Origin: Candidatus Sericytochromatia bacterium
GTDB lineage: Bacteria; Cyanobacteriota; Sericytochromatia; UBA7694; JACMQJ01
Assembly (NCBI GenBank): GCA_026004035.1
Contig: BPII01000014.1
Coordinates: forward strand, 1-61,711
DNA length: 61,711 nucleotides
Direction: 5' to 3'
Shown here: piece by piece, positions 37,449 to 46,802 of the stretch
How the letters are laid out: every line of letters begins with the position of its first letter
Numbering within the stretch: the first letter of the stretch is position 1
Notes under the pieces: generated by a model
What the model saw: only the letters and a program-made list of their open reading frames with translations
Database searches by the model: none
Told to the model about the DNA's origin: nothing
Program-made: the position numbers and the translations under genes

Positions 37449-39941
37449 ATGTTATATCCTTTATATGAATTTCAAGCTAGAGAAAATTTAACAAAAAGTA
37501 TCATAATAGATATTACAGAAAAAGCTAGAGTAGGAATATATGATTTAAATAAAGTAATATATCAACTCTATAGTAATTATAAAGAAATATTTAACAATCA
37601 AGATATTTTAGATAGTCTAAAAAAATTAGCTATTTTACATAAAGAAGCTGATATCTACCTATTAAATCCTGACTATTCAATAAGTGTTATAGGAACAACA
37701 TCATCAGGAAAAAGCACATTTATTAATAGTCTATTAGGCATAAGATTATCACCTATGAATTCAGACGAATTAAGTATAGGTTCTCTTACATTTTCTTATT
37801 CTAAAGATGTTAATAATTTAGCTAAAGTAGATATAAAAACAGAGATAGCTAATAATTTATGGGATAATGGAACATTTGAAGAAGACTATAATAAAGCATA
37901 CAATAGAATTAAATCTGTAATGGAAATATATAGAAAAAATTTAGAAAATAAAGATTTAAGCCCACCACATATAACTGTATATTGTAAAAACTTTTTAGGT
38001 AATAATCCAAATTTTATTGGTATAGATAATAATGTAAATATAAAGATAATGGAATTGCCTTGGTCAATAATAGCATCTGAAAGCTTCGATTTTGTAGTTA
38101 ATGATATTAAATCATCTTTAACTATATTTGTAATAGATTACACTGTACTCTTTCATAAAGAAACTAAAGAAATAGACACTTTGTTAAAAAAGATATTAGA
38201 TACTAAAAAAGGAACTGGTAGTGATAAATCATTAATATTTTTACTTAATAAAATTGATTTAAGAAATCAAGATGATGAAGATGTAGAAATATCAATAGAA
38301 AAATCAAAAAAAGAAATAATGAAAAGATTAGGACAAGATGAAAAGATAGATATCTGCACAATAAATTCATTATTAAACTATTACATGCAATTAATATTTA
38401 CAGCATACGAAAATTATGATTTAAAATCTTATGAACCTAATATTGAAATAACAGAAGATAAAAAACTTTTTATAGAATTTATTCATAGAACTTTAAAAAA
38501 TTGTTTTGTTGATCAAGCAAAAGCAATAACTGAATTAGAAGAAAATAATAACTTGTATGAAATTATTCAAAATATAAAAAAAATATTGAGAGAAAATAAA
38601 ATACCTTCTTTTGAAGATTTTAAAAAGTTATGGGTAGCTTCTTTAAAGCATAGTGGAATGATTAATCTTTTTACTTTATTAAAAAATAAATCTTTAGAAC
38701 ATTTAAACTCAATTATATTATACAAAGGTTTAAATAATTTATTATTAGAAACTAATAGTTTAATTAACTTATTAAATGATAGTATTTCTATTTGTAAGAA
38801 AAATGATGAAGAATTTATAAATCAAGAAGACAAATATATAAAAGACAATTTTGAATTAATAAAAAATACTATTTACGATATAAAAAACAAATTAGAAAGT
38901 TCTGTAAAAAATAGTTTGGAAGCTTTAAGAGTTTTTAATGAAAATCAAAAAGAAGCAATAAAAAATTTAGATATAGGAGATATAGATCAAATACCTATTT
39001 TAGTAAGAAAAAATGTTGAAAAGAATTCTATATTAGCTTTTGAGAGAGGAATAATAGATGAAATGAGAGCTGATAAGTTCTCTTCTTTATTAGAAACATT
39101 TTATTCTTGGAATTCTAAATTTTCAAATGAAATAATAGATGATTTTGATTTTCTAAGAACTAAACTTTACAGTGAAAGAAAATTTATAGACGAAGGGCGA
39201 AAATTTGAAATAAAAGAAAATGATGTTTATGAACAACAAAAACTCGATGAAATAAAAATTAAATTTGAAAATATATGCAAGATTTTAAGTAATGTTATGA
39301 ATGAAAAATATAAAATATTATTTCAAGAAAATATAGATGAAATATCTATAAGAATTAACTCTTGGTTAAGTAAAAGAATAAAAGAATTAGAAGAATCTGT
39401 AAATGAATTACTTAAAAATTTAAGAAATCAGTATGAATTAAACAAACATAAACCAGAAATTATAAATACGTTTAATCATAATTATGACTTTCTAGAACAT
39501 TTAAAAATAGAACCTAAACATACAAGGAATAAAGAAGAAATAATTATTGATGAAAGACCAGTAAAAAAGTCATGGTATCAATTTTGGATAAACGAAGATA
39601 AAGTAGAAGTTATAAAAGAAGAAAAAAAATTTGAATTTTATGATTCAATAAGAAATCAAGTAACAAATTGGACAATGTCTTTATCTAATATTGAGTATAT
39701 TATTTGGATTAAACTATGCGATGTTTTAAAAACTTTTTTTGAGATTGCTTTAAATTATTATGATAACATTTTAAACAAAATATTAAATGATGTTGTTGAA
39801 ATAATAAATAAAGAATTTTCAAATTTAGAAGTTACAAAATATAATATAGACAAAAAATGGAAAGATGTTTATACTCTATATGATAAATTAAAAGATATAA
39901 ATATTTCACTACATCATTTATCAGAAATACCTTTAAATTAA
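37449..39941 (+). CDS. Dynamin-like large GTPase
   Basis: 830 aa. An N-terminal helical stretch (1-75) leads into a GTPase domain. The P-loop GTTSSGKST lies near residues 81-89, a T-rich switch region follows, and the G4 motif LNKIDL is near residue 272. The usual DxPG G3 is replaced by a MELPWSII-like segment, so the hydrolysis site is unusual. Residues about 400-830 are long helices and coiled coil (LINLLNDSISICKKNDEEF, SVNELLKNLRNQYELN) with a basic WYQFW tip-like patch near 710. This fits a bacterial dynamin-like membrane-remodelling protein. Single gene; ends 3 bp inside the convergent ferredoxin gene. Confidence 0.8.
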   Translation: MLYPLYEFQARENLTKSIIIDITEKARVGIYDLNKVIYQLYSNYKEIFNNQDILDSLKKLAILHKEADIYLLNPDYSISVIGTTSSGKSTFINSLLGIRLSPMNSDELSIGSLTFSYSKDVNNLAKVDIKTEIANNLWDNGTFEEDYNKAYNRIKSVMEIYRKNLENKDLSPPHITVYCKNFLGNNPNFIGIDNNVNIKIMELPWSIIASESFDFVVNDIKSSLTIFVIDYTVLFHKETKEIDTLLKKILDTKKGTGSDKSLIFLLNKIDLRNQDDEDVEISIEKSKKEIMKRLGQDEKIDICTINSLLNYYMQLIFTAYENYDLKSYEPNIEITEDKKLFIEFIHRTLKNCFVDQAKAITELEENNNLYEIIQNIKKILRENKIPSFEDFKKLWVASLKHSGMINLFTLLKNKSLEHLNSIILYKGLNNLLLETNSLINLLNDSISICKKNDEEFINQEDKYIKDNFELIKNTIYDIKNKLESSVKNSLEALRVFNENQKEAIKNLDIGDIDQIPILVRKNVEKNSILAFERGIIDEMRADKFSSLLETFYSWNSKFSNEIIDDFDFLRTKLYSERKFIDEGRKFEIKENDVYEQQKLDEIKIKFENICKILSNVMNEKYKILFQENIDEISIRINSWLSKRIKELEESVNELLKNLRNQYELNKHKPEIINTFNHNYDFLEHLKIEPKHTRNKEEIIIDERPVKKSWYQFWINEDKVEVIKEEKKFEFYDSIRNQVTNWTMSLSNIEYIIWIKLCDVLKTFFEIALNYYDNILNKILNDVVEIINKEFSNLEVTKYNIDKKWKDVYTLYDKLKDINISLHHLSEIPLN

Positions 39942-40210
39942 ACTTTTAAAACTATATCACCATCTTTTTTTATTTTACTCATACAAGTTAAAATATTTAT
40001 ATTTTTACTTCCTGATATTTTTTTAGAATTTGGACAATCAATATTTTCTATACCTTTTACTACTTCTACCATGCAAGAAAGACAAGAACCATATTTACAA
40101 CCATAAGGTAAGTCAATGCCTTTTTTTAAAGCTTCATCTAAAATATTTTTTCCTTTTTCTATTTCTATTACTTTATTATCTATAAGTCCAACAAATCTAA
40201 CTTTTGCCAT
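39938..40210 (-). CDS. 2Fe-2S ferredoxin
   Basis: 90 aa plant-type ferredoxin fold. The cluster ligands are Cys in YGCKYGSCLSCMVEV (C-x4-C-x2-C) and the distal Cys in ILTCMSKI. It is a small soluble electron carrier and a possible donor for the desaturases or MiaE in this window, which is inference. It follows an SDR remnant and dnaX on the minus strand. Confidence 0.92.
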   Translation of the reverse strand: MAKVRFVGLIDNKVIEIEKGKNILDEALKKGIDLPYGCKYGSCLSCMVEVVKGIENIDCPNSKKISGSKNINILTCMSKIKKDGDIVLKV

Positions 40211-40234
40211 TATTAAACATTAATTAGTCAAGTT

Positions 40235-40303
40235 TTATAAGATTCTAACTGTAAATTTACCTATACCAGAACTTGCACCTGTAATTAAACAAAGTTTTTT
40301 CAT
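40235..40303 (-). pseudogene. N-terminal remnant of a short-chain dehydrogenase
   Basis: From ATG 40303 the minus strand reads MKKLCLITGASSGIGKFTVRIL then TAA at 40235-40237. TGASSGIG is the NAD(P)-binding glycine motif that opens SDR enzymes, at its expected position from the start. The remaining 220 or so residues of an SDR are missing; only 24 bp separate the stop from the ferredoxin start. It has a ribosome-binding site (AAGGGA) overlapping the dnaX end. A deletion relic is the simplest reading. Confidence 0.8.
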
Positions 40304-40305
40304 TT

Positions 40306-42081
40306 TTAATCCCTTTTTAATTTTACAATCTTACCATCAAATATTTCTACAATGTTTTTTATATAATTTTCTTTTTCTTCCATTTGATAATTATCTGAAA
40401 CACTTTCTTGATAATTTATTTCTTTTAAATCTTCAGTTAATTTATTATTTTCTTTTAAATCATCTTCTTTTTTAGAATTTTTTTCTAATGTTTCATCTAA
40501 AAATTTATTGGTTTGAGAAACTTTTAAGTCTATATCTTTAGAAATCTTTTTTATTACTAATTTATATTTTTCTCCAAGAACTTTATTCATACATTCTTGA
40601 AATTTGTCTTGTTTTCTCTTTAATAGTTCTATAAATGCTTCATTTTCAAAACTTATAGTAAAAATTTTATTATTAGTATCTATATTATCAATTTTTGCAT
40701 TGGTAATTAGAGCATAAGTTGGGGGTGTTTTTATTTTTGCTACATTTAAAATTTTTTCCCATATTTCATTAAAGTTATGATTATCGTTGATAATACTATC
40801 ATTTGTTTTTTCATCTTCTGATACCTTTGAGTTACTAGAAGTTGTATAATTAGTTTGTACTTTTAATTTGTTTCTTTCCAAATCATTTATTCTATTTTCT
40901 AATTGAATTAGCTTATTTTTTAATTCATTTATTAAACTACTATCTATTGAATTATTTTGATTACAATTAATTAATTGATTATTTTTAGGAATTTTACATA
41001 ATTGAACAAAATTTATTTCCAACCATAATTGAGCTTGTGTAGTTCTTTTTATTTTATCCATTAAAGAATCTAGTAAATTGATTATTTCTAATATTTCATT
41101 ATTTGAAAAATAATTAACTATTTCTTGAATTTCTTTTATATTACTTGAAGGAACTTCTAAATATTCAGCTATTGAAGGAGAATTTTTTACTATAAGTAAA
41201 TTTCTAAAAAATGAAATTGTCTCTGTAACTATTACAGAAGGATCATTACCAGCTTTTAGTAAATTATTTATTTCTTCTATAATAGAAACAGGATTATTTT
41301 CATAAATATTTTTAGCTATGTTTTTTAAATATTTAAATCCTATTAATCCTAAGACTTGAGATATTAACTCATTTGATATATTTTCATTTACATCTATTGC
41401 AAATGAACTTATTTGATCAAGTAAGCTTAAAGCATCTCTTAGACCACCATTAGATTTTTTAGCTATTGCTAATAAAGACTCATCAGAGATTTTTATATTT
41501 TCTTTTTTTGATATATATTTAAGTCTATTAAATAAGGAATTTATAGGTATTCTTTGAAAATCAAATTTTTGACATCTTGATATTATAGTTGGCAGTATTT
41601 TATGAACTTCTGTAGTTGCAAGTATAAAAACAACTTTATCAGGTGGTTCTTCCAAAGTTTTTAATATTGCATTAGAAGCATCAACTGTTAGCATGTGGAA
41701 TTCATCTATTATATAAACTTTATATTTACCTGATACAGAAGAAAATTTAACTTGTTCTATTATAGATCTAATTTCTGATATACCTCTATTAGATGCTGCG
41801 TCTATTTCTATAATATCAAGAGAGGAACCATTCATAATCTCAATACAAGATTTACATTTATTACAAGGAGAATAATTTTTCAAGTTTTCACAATTAAGAG
41901 TTTTAGCTAGTATTCTTGCCGTAGTTGTTTTACCTGTTCCTCTAGGACCACAAAATATATAAGCATGACTTATTTTATTAGTTTTTATGGCATTTAATAG
42001 AGTTTTTGATATATGCTCTTGACCAACTAAATCATCAAAAACAAGAGGACGCCATTTTCTATATAAAACTTCGTGTGACAT
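40306..42081 (-). CDS. dnaX: DNA polymerase III subunit gamma/tau
   Basis: 591 aa clamp-loader ATPase. Opening SHEVLYRKWRPLVFDDLVGQ, Walker A GPRGTGKTTTAR, zinc module Cys in LNCEN...PCNKCKSC, Walker B YIIDEFHML (family usually has DEVHML), sensor 1 ATTEVHK and SRCQKFDF. The C-terminal 230 residues are the tau-specific region. I see no clear A-AAA-AAG slippery site for a gamma form. It heads a minus-strand unit with the SDR relic and ferredoxin. Confidence 0.96.
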   Translation of the reverse strand: MSHEVLYRKWRPLVFDDLVGQEHISKTLLNAIKTNKISHAYIFCGPRGTGKTTTARILAKTLNCENLKNYSPCNKCKSCIEIMNGSSLDIIEIDAASNRGISEIRSIIEQVKFSSVSGKYKVYIIDEFHMLTVDASNAILKTLEEPPDKVVFILATTEVHKILPTIISRCQKFDFQRIPINSLFNRLKYISKKENIKISDESLLAIAKKSNGGLRDALSLLDQISSFAIDVNENISNELISQVLGLIGFKYLKNIAKNIYENNPVSIIEEINNLLKAGNDPSVIVTETISFFRNLLIVKNSPSIAEYLEVPSSNIKEIQEIVNYFSNNEILEIINLLDSLMDKIKRTTQAQLWLEINFVQLCKIPKNNQLINCNQNNSIDSSLINELKNKLIQLENRINDLERNKLKVQTNYTTSSNSKVSEDEKTNDSIINDNHNFNEIWEKILNVAKIKTPPTYALITNAKIDNIDTNNKIFTISFENEAFIELLKRKQDKFQECMNKVLGEKYKLVIKKISKDIDLKVSQTNKFLDETLEKNSKKEDDLKENNKLTEDLKEINYQESVSDNYQMEEKENYIKNIVEIFDGKIVKLKRD

Positions 42082-42112
42082 AAAAATTTATTTAAGCATT
42101 TTCTAATATAAT

Positions 42113-42376
42113 ATGATAACATTCTATTATATGCATAATAAAAAAATTTTAGGTTATTCAATATATTTTAAAAAAGAAAAAGATGCACAAGATTTTTTTT
42201 CAAAAGTTCCAGAGATATTTTCACCTAGATTTAATAAAGAAGATAAAGAAGTTATTTTACTAGGAATAAATAGAGTTCATAAAGAAGATTTTTCATATGT
42301 TTTTAAAAAAGAAGGTTATAAACTTGAAATTGACCCTATAAAAATAGAATTTATCCAAATTCTCTATGAAAGATAA
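42113..42376 (+). CDS. Hypothetical protein, 87 aa
   Basis: Not recognised. It is a small, mixed alpha/beta, charged protein with no signal peptide; a second ATG seven codons in (MHNKKILGYSIYF) is an equal start candidate. It lies between divergent dnaX (32 bp) and convergent enoyl-CoA hydratase (3 bp). Reading frame quality and tight packing support a real gene; function unknown. Confidence 0.55.
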   Translation: MITFYYMHNKKILGYSIYFKKEKDAQDFFSKVPEIFSPRFNKEDKEVILLGINRVHKEDFSYVFKKEGYKLEIDPIKIEFIQILYER

Positions 42377-42379
42377 ACT

Positions 42380-43159
42380 TTATAAACCTTTATATTCTGG
42401 TTTTCTTTTTTCTTGAAATGCTTTTAAACCTTCTATTCTATCTTGTGTATATATACAAGTTTGATATGCTTCCGTTTCAAATGCTAAACCTGTTTCAATA
42501 TCAACTTCACATCCTTTATTTATAGCTTTTTTAGCCTGTTCTATTGCTATAGGTGCATTTTCACAAATCATTTGAGCAATATTATAACATTCTTCTAATA
42601 AAGTTTCTTGTTTAGTTACTTTATTAACAAGTCCAATTTCTAAAGCTTCTTTTGCATCTACTATTCTACCGGTAAATATTAATTCTTTAGCCTTACCATA
42701 ACCTATTAATCTTGTAAGTCTTTGAGTACCACCAGCACCAGGTATAATTCCAAGTTTAGTTTCTGTAAGGCCCATTTTTGAATTTTCTGATATAATTCTT
42801 ATATCAGTAGCCAAAGCTAACTCAGTTCCACCACCTAAAGCTACTCCGTTTATAGCAGCTATTACAGGTTTAGGAAAATTAGCTATTTTATTAAAAGTTT
42901 CTCTTATGTTATAAATAAATTCTTTTATCTCTAGTTCACTTAAAGTAATTCTTTCTTTTAAATCAGCACCAGAACAAAAAGCTTTTCCTTTACCTGTTAT
43001 TACCAATACTCTTACATTTTTGTCAAATCTAATTTGTTCTATTTTTTCTTTTAAATTGAATAATAACTCTCTATTTATTGAATTTAAGATATTTTCTCTA
43101 TTTAAATAAAGAGTAGCAATTTTTTCTTTGATATCTAAAATAATACTTTCATTTTCCAT
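42380..43159 (-). CDS. Enoyl-CoA hydratase/isomerase family protein
   Basis: 259 aa crotonase-fold enzyme. The CoA-binding GKGKAFCSGADLKE and oxyanion-hole AAINGVALGGGTELALATD segments are present. Both catalytic glutamates are there: GGTELALA (near 115) and GLTETKLGIIPGAGGTQRL (near 135), as in true hydratases. Most likely it hydrates trans-2-enoyl-CoA in beta-oxidation or a related acyl-CoA route. No other beta-oxidation genes are adjacent. Confidence 0.92.
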   Translation of the reverse strand: MENESIILDIKEKIATLYLNRENILNSINRELLFNLKEKIEQIRFDKNVRVLVITGKGKAFCSGADLKERITLSELEIKEFIYNIRETFNKIANFPKPVIAAINGVALGGGTELALATDIRIISENSKMGLTETKLGIIPGAGGTQRLTRLIGYGKAKELIFTGRIVDAKEALEIGLVNKVTKQETLLEECYNIAQMICENAPIAIEQAKKAINKGCEVDIETGLAFETEAYQTCIYTQDRIEGLKAFQEKRKPEYKGL

Positions 43160-43174
43160 AATTTGTAACTTTAA

Positions 43175-43203
43175 TTGATAAAATAATCTTGTTATAGTAT
43201 AAT
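43175..43203 (+). promoter_or_regulatory. Promoter of the CRP/FNR-family gene
   Basis: TTGATA (43175-43180), 17-bp spacer, TATAAT (43198-43203), 47 bp before the ATG at 43251. One mismatch from consensus. It also lies just upstream of the divergent enoyl-CoA hydratase start. Confidence 0.7.
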
Positions 43204-43250
43204 AGCTAATAATTAATTTGTAGTTTTTTGTAAAGGATATTTAATAATAG

Positions 43251-43940
43251 ATGAAAATAACACAACTTATAGATTTCTTAAAAGATGTTCCTTTATTTAA
43301 TCATTTAAATAATAATGATTTAGAACAAATAGCTAATATATGTTCTGAAAGGTTTTTTGAAAAAGGTAAAATCATATTTTATGAAGAAGATTTAGGAACT
43401 AGCTTTTACATAATAGTTTCAGGTCAAGTAAAGATTGTTATGGTATCTAATGAAGGCAAAGAACATATTTTAGGATTGTTAAAAGAAAGAGACTTTTTTG
43501 GTGAAATATCTTTATTAGATGGAGAACCAAGGTCAGCTACTGCTATAGCATTAGAAGATACTGAAACTATTACAATAACAAGAGATGATTTTACTAGACT
43601 ACTTAGAAGTAATCCTGATATATCCTTAAAAATAATGTTCACTCTTTGTAAAAGATTAAGAAAAGCTGATAAACAAGTTGAAAGCTTAGCTTTTTTAAGT
43701 GCACAAGGTAGAGTAGCTAGAGTTATACTTGATTTAGCTGATGAAAGAGGAGAAGAAAAAGATAATAAAATAGTTATATATCATAGAATGACAAGACAAG
43801 AACTTGCTAATATTGCTGGAACATCAAGAGAAACATTAACAAGAGTTCTTATGGATTTTAACGATAATAAAATAATCAATATTGGTAAAAATAGAATAGA
43901 AATTCTAGATAAAAAAAGACTAAAAGAGCAAATTTTTTAA
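43251..43940 (+). CDS. CRP/FNR-family transcription regulator
   Basis: 229 aa. Residues about 15-125 are a cyclic-nucleotide-binding jelly roll. The phosphate-binding cassette FFGEISLLDGEPRSATAIAL has the Arg and Glu-like features expected of nucleotide binders. A dimer helix and HTH follow, with recognition helix RQELANIAGTSRETLTRVLM. No N-terminal Cys cluster, so it is not an Fe-S FNR. The ATG follows a weak ribosome-binding site. It overlaps the next lipoprotein gene by one base. It may respond to cAMP from the cyclase at 21065. Confidence 0.93.
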   Translation: MKITQLIDFLKDVPLFNHLNNNDLEQIANICSERFFEKGKIIFYEEDLGTSFYIIVSGQVKIVMVSNEGKEHILGLLKERDFFGEISLLDGEPRSATAIALEDTETITITRDDFTRLLRSNPDISLKIMFTLCKRLRKADKQVESLAFLSAQGRVARVILDLADERGEEKDNKIVIYHRMTRQELANIAGTSRETLTRVLMDFNDNKIINIGKNRIEILDKKRLKEQIF

Positions 43941-44512
43941 TGTTAAGGAAAATTATTCTATTAGTAATTAGTTTATTTATCTCATCTTGTTCATTAGGTA
44001 TAAGTAAAATAAAAGAAGATAATCAAATAGAATATATAAGTAATTGTAGTTTAGATAATATCATAAAAATTTCTTTGATTGGCAATGCAAAACCTTTTGT
44101 AACATCTAAAAATATTATAGGTCGGATAAATAGATTTGTTGTTCCATATACAAGAAACACAACTTTAATCAATATTGAAATAGATAATAATTCTGATAAT
44201 GATTTTATTTTTGAACCTATAAGATTTTTAATAAAAATAGATAATAATGAAATAAACTATTTGACACTTGATTATTTTAAAAAAAAATGGCCAACATCTA
44301 TTGTTTTAACAACTGAACAATTAATTGATCAATCCATAGCTATTGGAGAAGTTATAAGGACTATAGTAAAAAAAAAATTAATAAATAAAAAAGAAAAATT
44401 TTCTTTTATCATACCTTTTGAAAAAATAAGCGTAAATAAATTTTTATTTATAGGTGAATTTAAAATAAATCAAGAAACTAAAATTATTAATTGTGAGTTT
44501 ATAAAAAAGTGA
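43940..44512 (+). CDS. Putative lipoprotein, 190 aa
   Basis: N-terminus MLRKIILLVISLFISSCSLG is a lipoprotein signal with lipobox Cys at about residue 17. The rest looks like a beta-rich envelope domain (TLINIEIDNNSDNDFIFEP, INYLTLDYFKKKWP, KEKFSFIIPFEKI), similar in style to small immunoglobulin-like lipoproteins, with no assigned family. Coupled to the CRP-family gene upstream and overlapping the next lipoprotein by 4 bp. Confidence 0.8.
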   Translation: MLRKIILLVISLFISSCSLGISKIKEDNQIEYISNCSLDNIIKISLIGNAKPFVTSKNIIGRINRFVVPYTRNTTLINIEIDNNSDNDFIFEPIRFLIKIDNNEINYLTLDYFKKKWPTSIVLTTEQLIDQSIAIGEVIRTIVKKKLINKKEKFSFIIPFEKISVNKFLFIGEFKINQETKIINCEFIKK

Positions 44513-45093
44513 AATATTTATTAATTTTTTTTCTAGTTATAATAAACTCGTGTGTAGCAAGAGAACTTGTATTAAAAGATTCTTTGATAAACTTTGACAA
44601 TTTTAATAATAAAATTTTTATAAGTAAAACTTCTTTTGATAATAAATCAAATGATAATATAGCTCAAGAAATTAATAAAGAGATAATAAAATTATTTAAA
44701 AATAATGAAAAAGTAAAAATTATTGATAAAATTGAAGAAAGTAATTTGATAGTAGAATCAAAAATAATAGATTTTACTGAAAGTATTTATTTAGATCAAT
44801 ATAATTCAATTTATAGTAATATAAACAATAGAAATTTTGTTAATTTACAGTTATCTTTATCTTTGGAAATTAAAATTATAAATAATGGTAATAACAATAT
44901 ACTACTTAATGAAAATGTAAATGATATAGAATCTATACAGCTTAATAATATAAGTGATATACAAATTGAAGCTTTAAATAATAAAAATGATAATCTATAC
45001 ATAGATTTAAGAAATAAGTTAATACAAAATATAATAAAAAAAATTTCTTATTACATAAATCCATCATATATTTATGTAAATGTTAGCGAATAA
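44509..45093 (+). CDS. Putative lipoprotein, 194 aa
   Basis: Start GTG 44509 overlaps the previous stop (GTGA). Signal KYLLIFFLVIINSC with Cys near residue 15. The body (KIFISKTSFDNKSNDNIAQEIN, NLIVESKIIDFTESIYLD, NLQLSLSLEIKI) resembles LPS-assembly-type or curli-associated small lipoproteins that form alternating strands and helices, but I cannot assign a family. Likely works with the preceding lipoprotein. It is followed by 168 bp of pure A/T-rich DNA before the hook-like gene. Confidence 0.78.
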   Translation: MKYLLIFFLVIINSCVARELVLKDSLINFDNFNNKIFISKTSFDNKSNDNIAQEINKEIIKLFKNNEKVKIIDKIEESNLIVESKIIDFTESIYLDQYNSIYSNINNRNFVNLQLSLSLEIKIINNGNNNILLNENVNDIESIQLNNISDIQIEALNNKNDNLYIDLRNKLIQNIIKKISYYINPSYIYVNVSE

Positions 45094-45261
45094 ATAACTA
45101 AACATTTTTATAAAATTTACTAAAAAAATTTTTAACTTTATATATAAAATATTTTTTATTTATTTTTTTATTATTATATTTTTATTAAAGAGCTTTATTT
45201 TCAATAATAAAAATATTATTATTATAGTAAAAGTATATATTATATTTATTGGAGGTAAAAA

Positions 45262-46209
45262 ATGCCTACATTAGGTAGTGTGTCAGGAAATGCTTTAGCA
45301 TCATTAACATCTATAGATAAATGGATTGCTACCCTGAACTCTACTGTTGGAGGTGCTGCAAGAACTGGATATAAAGCATCAAAAATAACATTTGGTGGTG
45401 GCACTACAATGATTGAAAAATTTGCTCAAGGTGGTGCCCTAGGTATTCAATTTGCTGAACAAGCACTGACCGTTGGTTCTACAAATGTTGATTTTTCAGA
45501 AGGGCAAATATCAGCTTCTACTGAATTTACTCATATGGCTTTAAATGGTTCTCAAAATGCTTTTTTCATGATTTCTGATAAGCCTATACCTACTTCAGGT
45601 GATATTACTGCAGGAACAAAGTTTTATTACACGAGAGATGGAGAATTTTTTTTAGATGATCAGAGAAGATTAAGAACTAGAGATGGATTATTTGTTGTTG
45701 GTAGGAGAATTGACAACGCTGGTGCAACAACAGGAATTATGAATATAGATACATCATCTGCTCAAAGTGGTACAGGCTTAGTTACTTTAACAATACCGAA
45801 TTCTGTTACAGATCCAGAACAATACTTAAATGATGTTTTAGAAGCTCATAATACTCCCCCAACAGATTGGTCAGCAATAGCTAATCAAGGTGGTAGATCT
45901 ATATTTTTTCATGCTTATATAAAAGACTTACAAGCTCTTAGATTTTCTAAATATGGTTCTACTGTTTTTGAACAAGCTACACCTAATATACCTGCTGGTT
46001 CTACACTAAATCCAGTTGATTTTTTTAGAGATGCATCAAATCAAAGTAGTTTAGTCAGAGTTAGTGGTAATTCTCTAGAAGCTTCAAATGTTCAATTACC
46101 AAGTTCATTAACAGAGTTATCGTTGGCACAAAAAATATATGCTGCTTTAACAAAAGTTATACAAATAGATCAACAAAAATTAGATAATATTATGAATTTA
46201 ATTAGATAA
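45262..46209 (+). CDS. Flagellar hook/basal-body rod-type protein
   Basis: 315 aa. The N-terminus (SLTSIDKWIATLNSTVGGAARTGYKASKITF) and C-terminus (LEASNVQLPSSLTELSLAQKIYAALTKVIQIDQQKLDNIMNLIR in two halves) match the paired rod/hook end helices. The central FTHMALNGSQNAFFMIS and FYYTRDGEFFLDDQRRLRTRDGLFVVG fit the FlgE/F/G core. Length is between FlgF/FlgG (about 260) and FlgE (400+). A good GGAGG site precedes ATG. It stands alone without other flagellar genes, so which subunit it is stays open. Confidence 0.82.
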   Translation: MPTLGSVSGNALASLTSIDKWIATLNSTVGGAARTGYKASKITFGGGTTMIEKFAQGGALGIQFAEQALTVGSTNVDFSEGQISASTEFTHMALNGSQNAFFMISDKPIPTSGDITAGTKFYYTRDGEFFLDDQRRLRTRDGLFVVGRRIDNAGATTGIMNIDTSSAQSGTGLVTLTIPNSVTDPEQYLNDVLEAHNTPPTDWSAIANQGGRSIFFHAYIKDLQALRFSKYGSTVFEQATPNIPAGSTLNPVDFFRDASNQSSLVRVSGNSLEASNVQLPSSLTELSLAQKIYAALTKVIQIDQQKLDNIMNLIR

Positions 46210-46368
46210 TTTATATATTATAGTTAAAGATAATATATAAAGTTTGTTCCAATTCTTTATCAATAAAATATATTTTTCTAAAATATTAGAAAATATTAGA
46301 TGAAATGTTACTCGTTGTCGTTGAATAAATGAATTTGAAACCTTGATAATACAAACTTTCAACTAATA

Positions 46369-46550
46369 CCAATTTTTATAATAAATGGTGCATAATTAAT
46401 AGTTAAAAATAAAGTATAAAAAATTAAAAAAAACTATAAGTTTTTAATAAATTACTTGACATATAAGAATTTTAGTACAATATAATTATACAAAATTGTA
46501 ACTATAAAAAACATTAACTTTTAATGCACTATCAATTTAATAAATTGGTA
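46369..46550. repeat. Dispersed MITE-like repeat, copy 2
   Basis: Nearly the same 180-bp sequence as 10904-11093, with small indels. The ends here form a perfect 9-bp inverted repeat: TACCAATTT (46377-46385) and AAATTGGTA (46542-46550). If the outer TA is a target duplication, the element fits a Tc1/mariner (IS630)-type miniature element. It contains TTGACA near 46470 and an ATATAAT about 18 bp on, a promoter-like pair lost in copy 1. Flanking 46210-46368 shows nothing I can name. Confidence 0.88.
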
Positions 46551-46690
46551 TAATTTTTCTATACTCTCTTTTAACCTTATTTTTAATATCATAACTATAT
46601 ACAAAGACTTAATTACTACTATATAAGTATAACATGCATTATCTATTATGAAAATTGTTATTAATAACCACTGCTTGGAATTGAATTACC

Positions 46691-46719
46691 TTGACAAATA
46701 TTTAGTTTTACATTATATT
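46691..46719 (+). promoter_or_regulatory. Promoter-like pair upstream of the small ORF and yqeY
   Basis: TTGACA (46691-46696), 17-bp spacer, TATATT (46714-46719). It could drive the uncertain ORF at 46803 and the yqeY-SDR-hemL-permease run that follows on the same strand. Confidence 0.6.
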
Positions 46720-46802
46720 TTTTAATAACAAAAAAATAGTTAGCAATAACTAAGCGTTATTTTTGAAAATTTAAATTAAAGGAGCTTATTTTTAAAGTAA
46801 TC

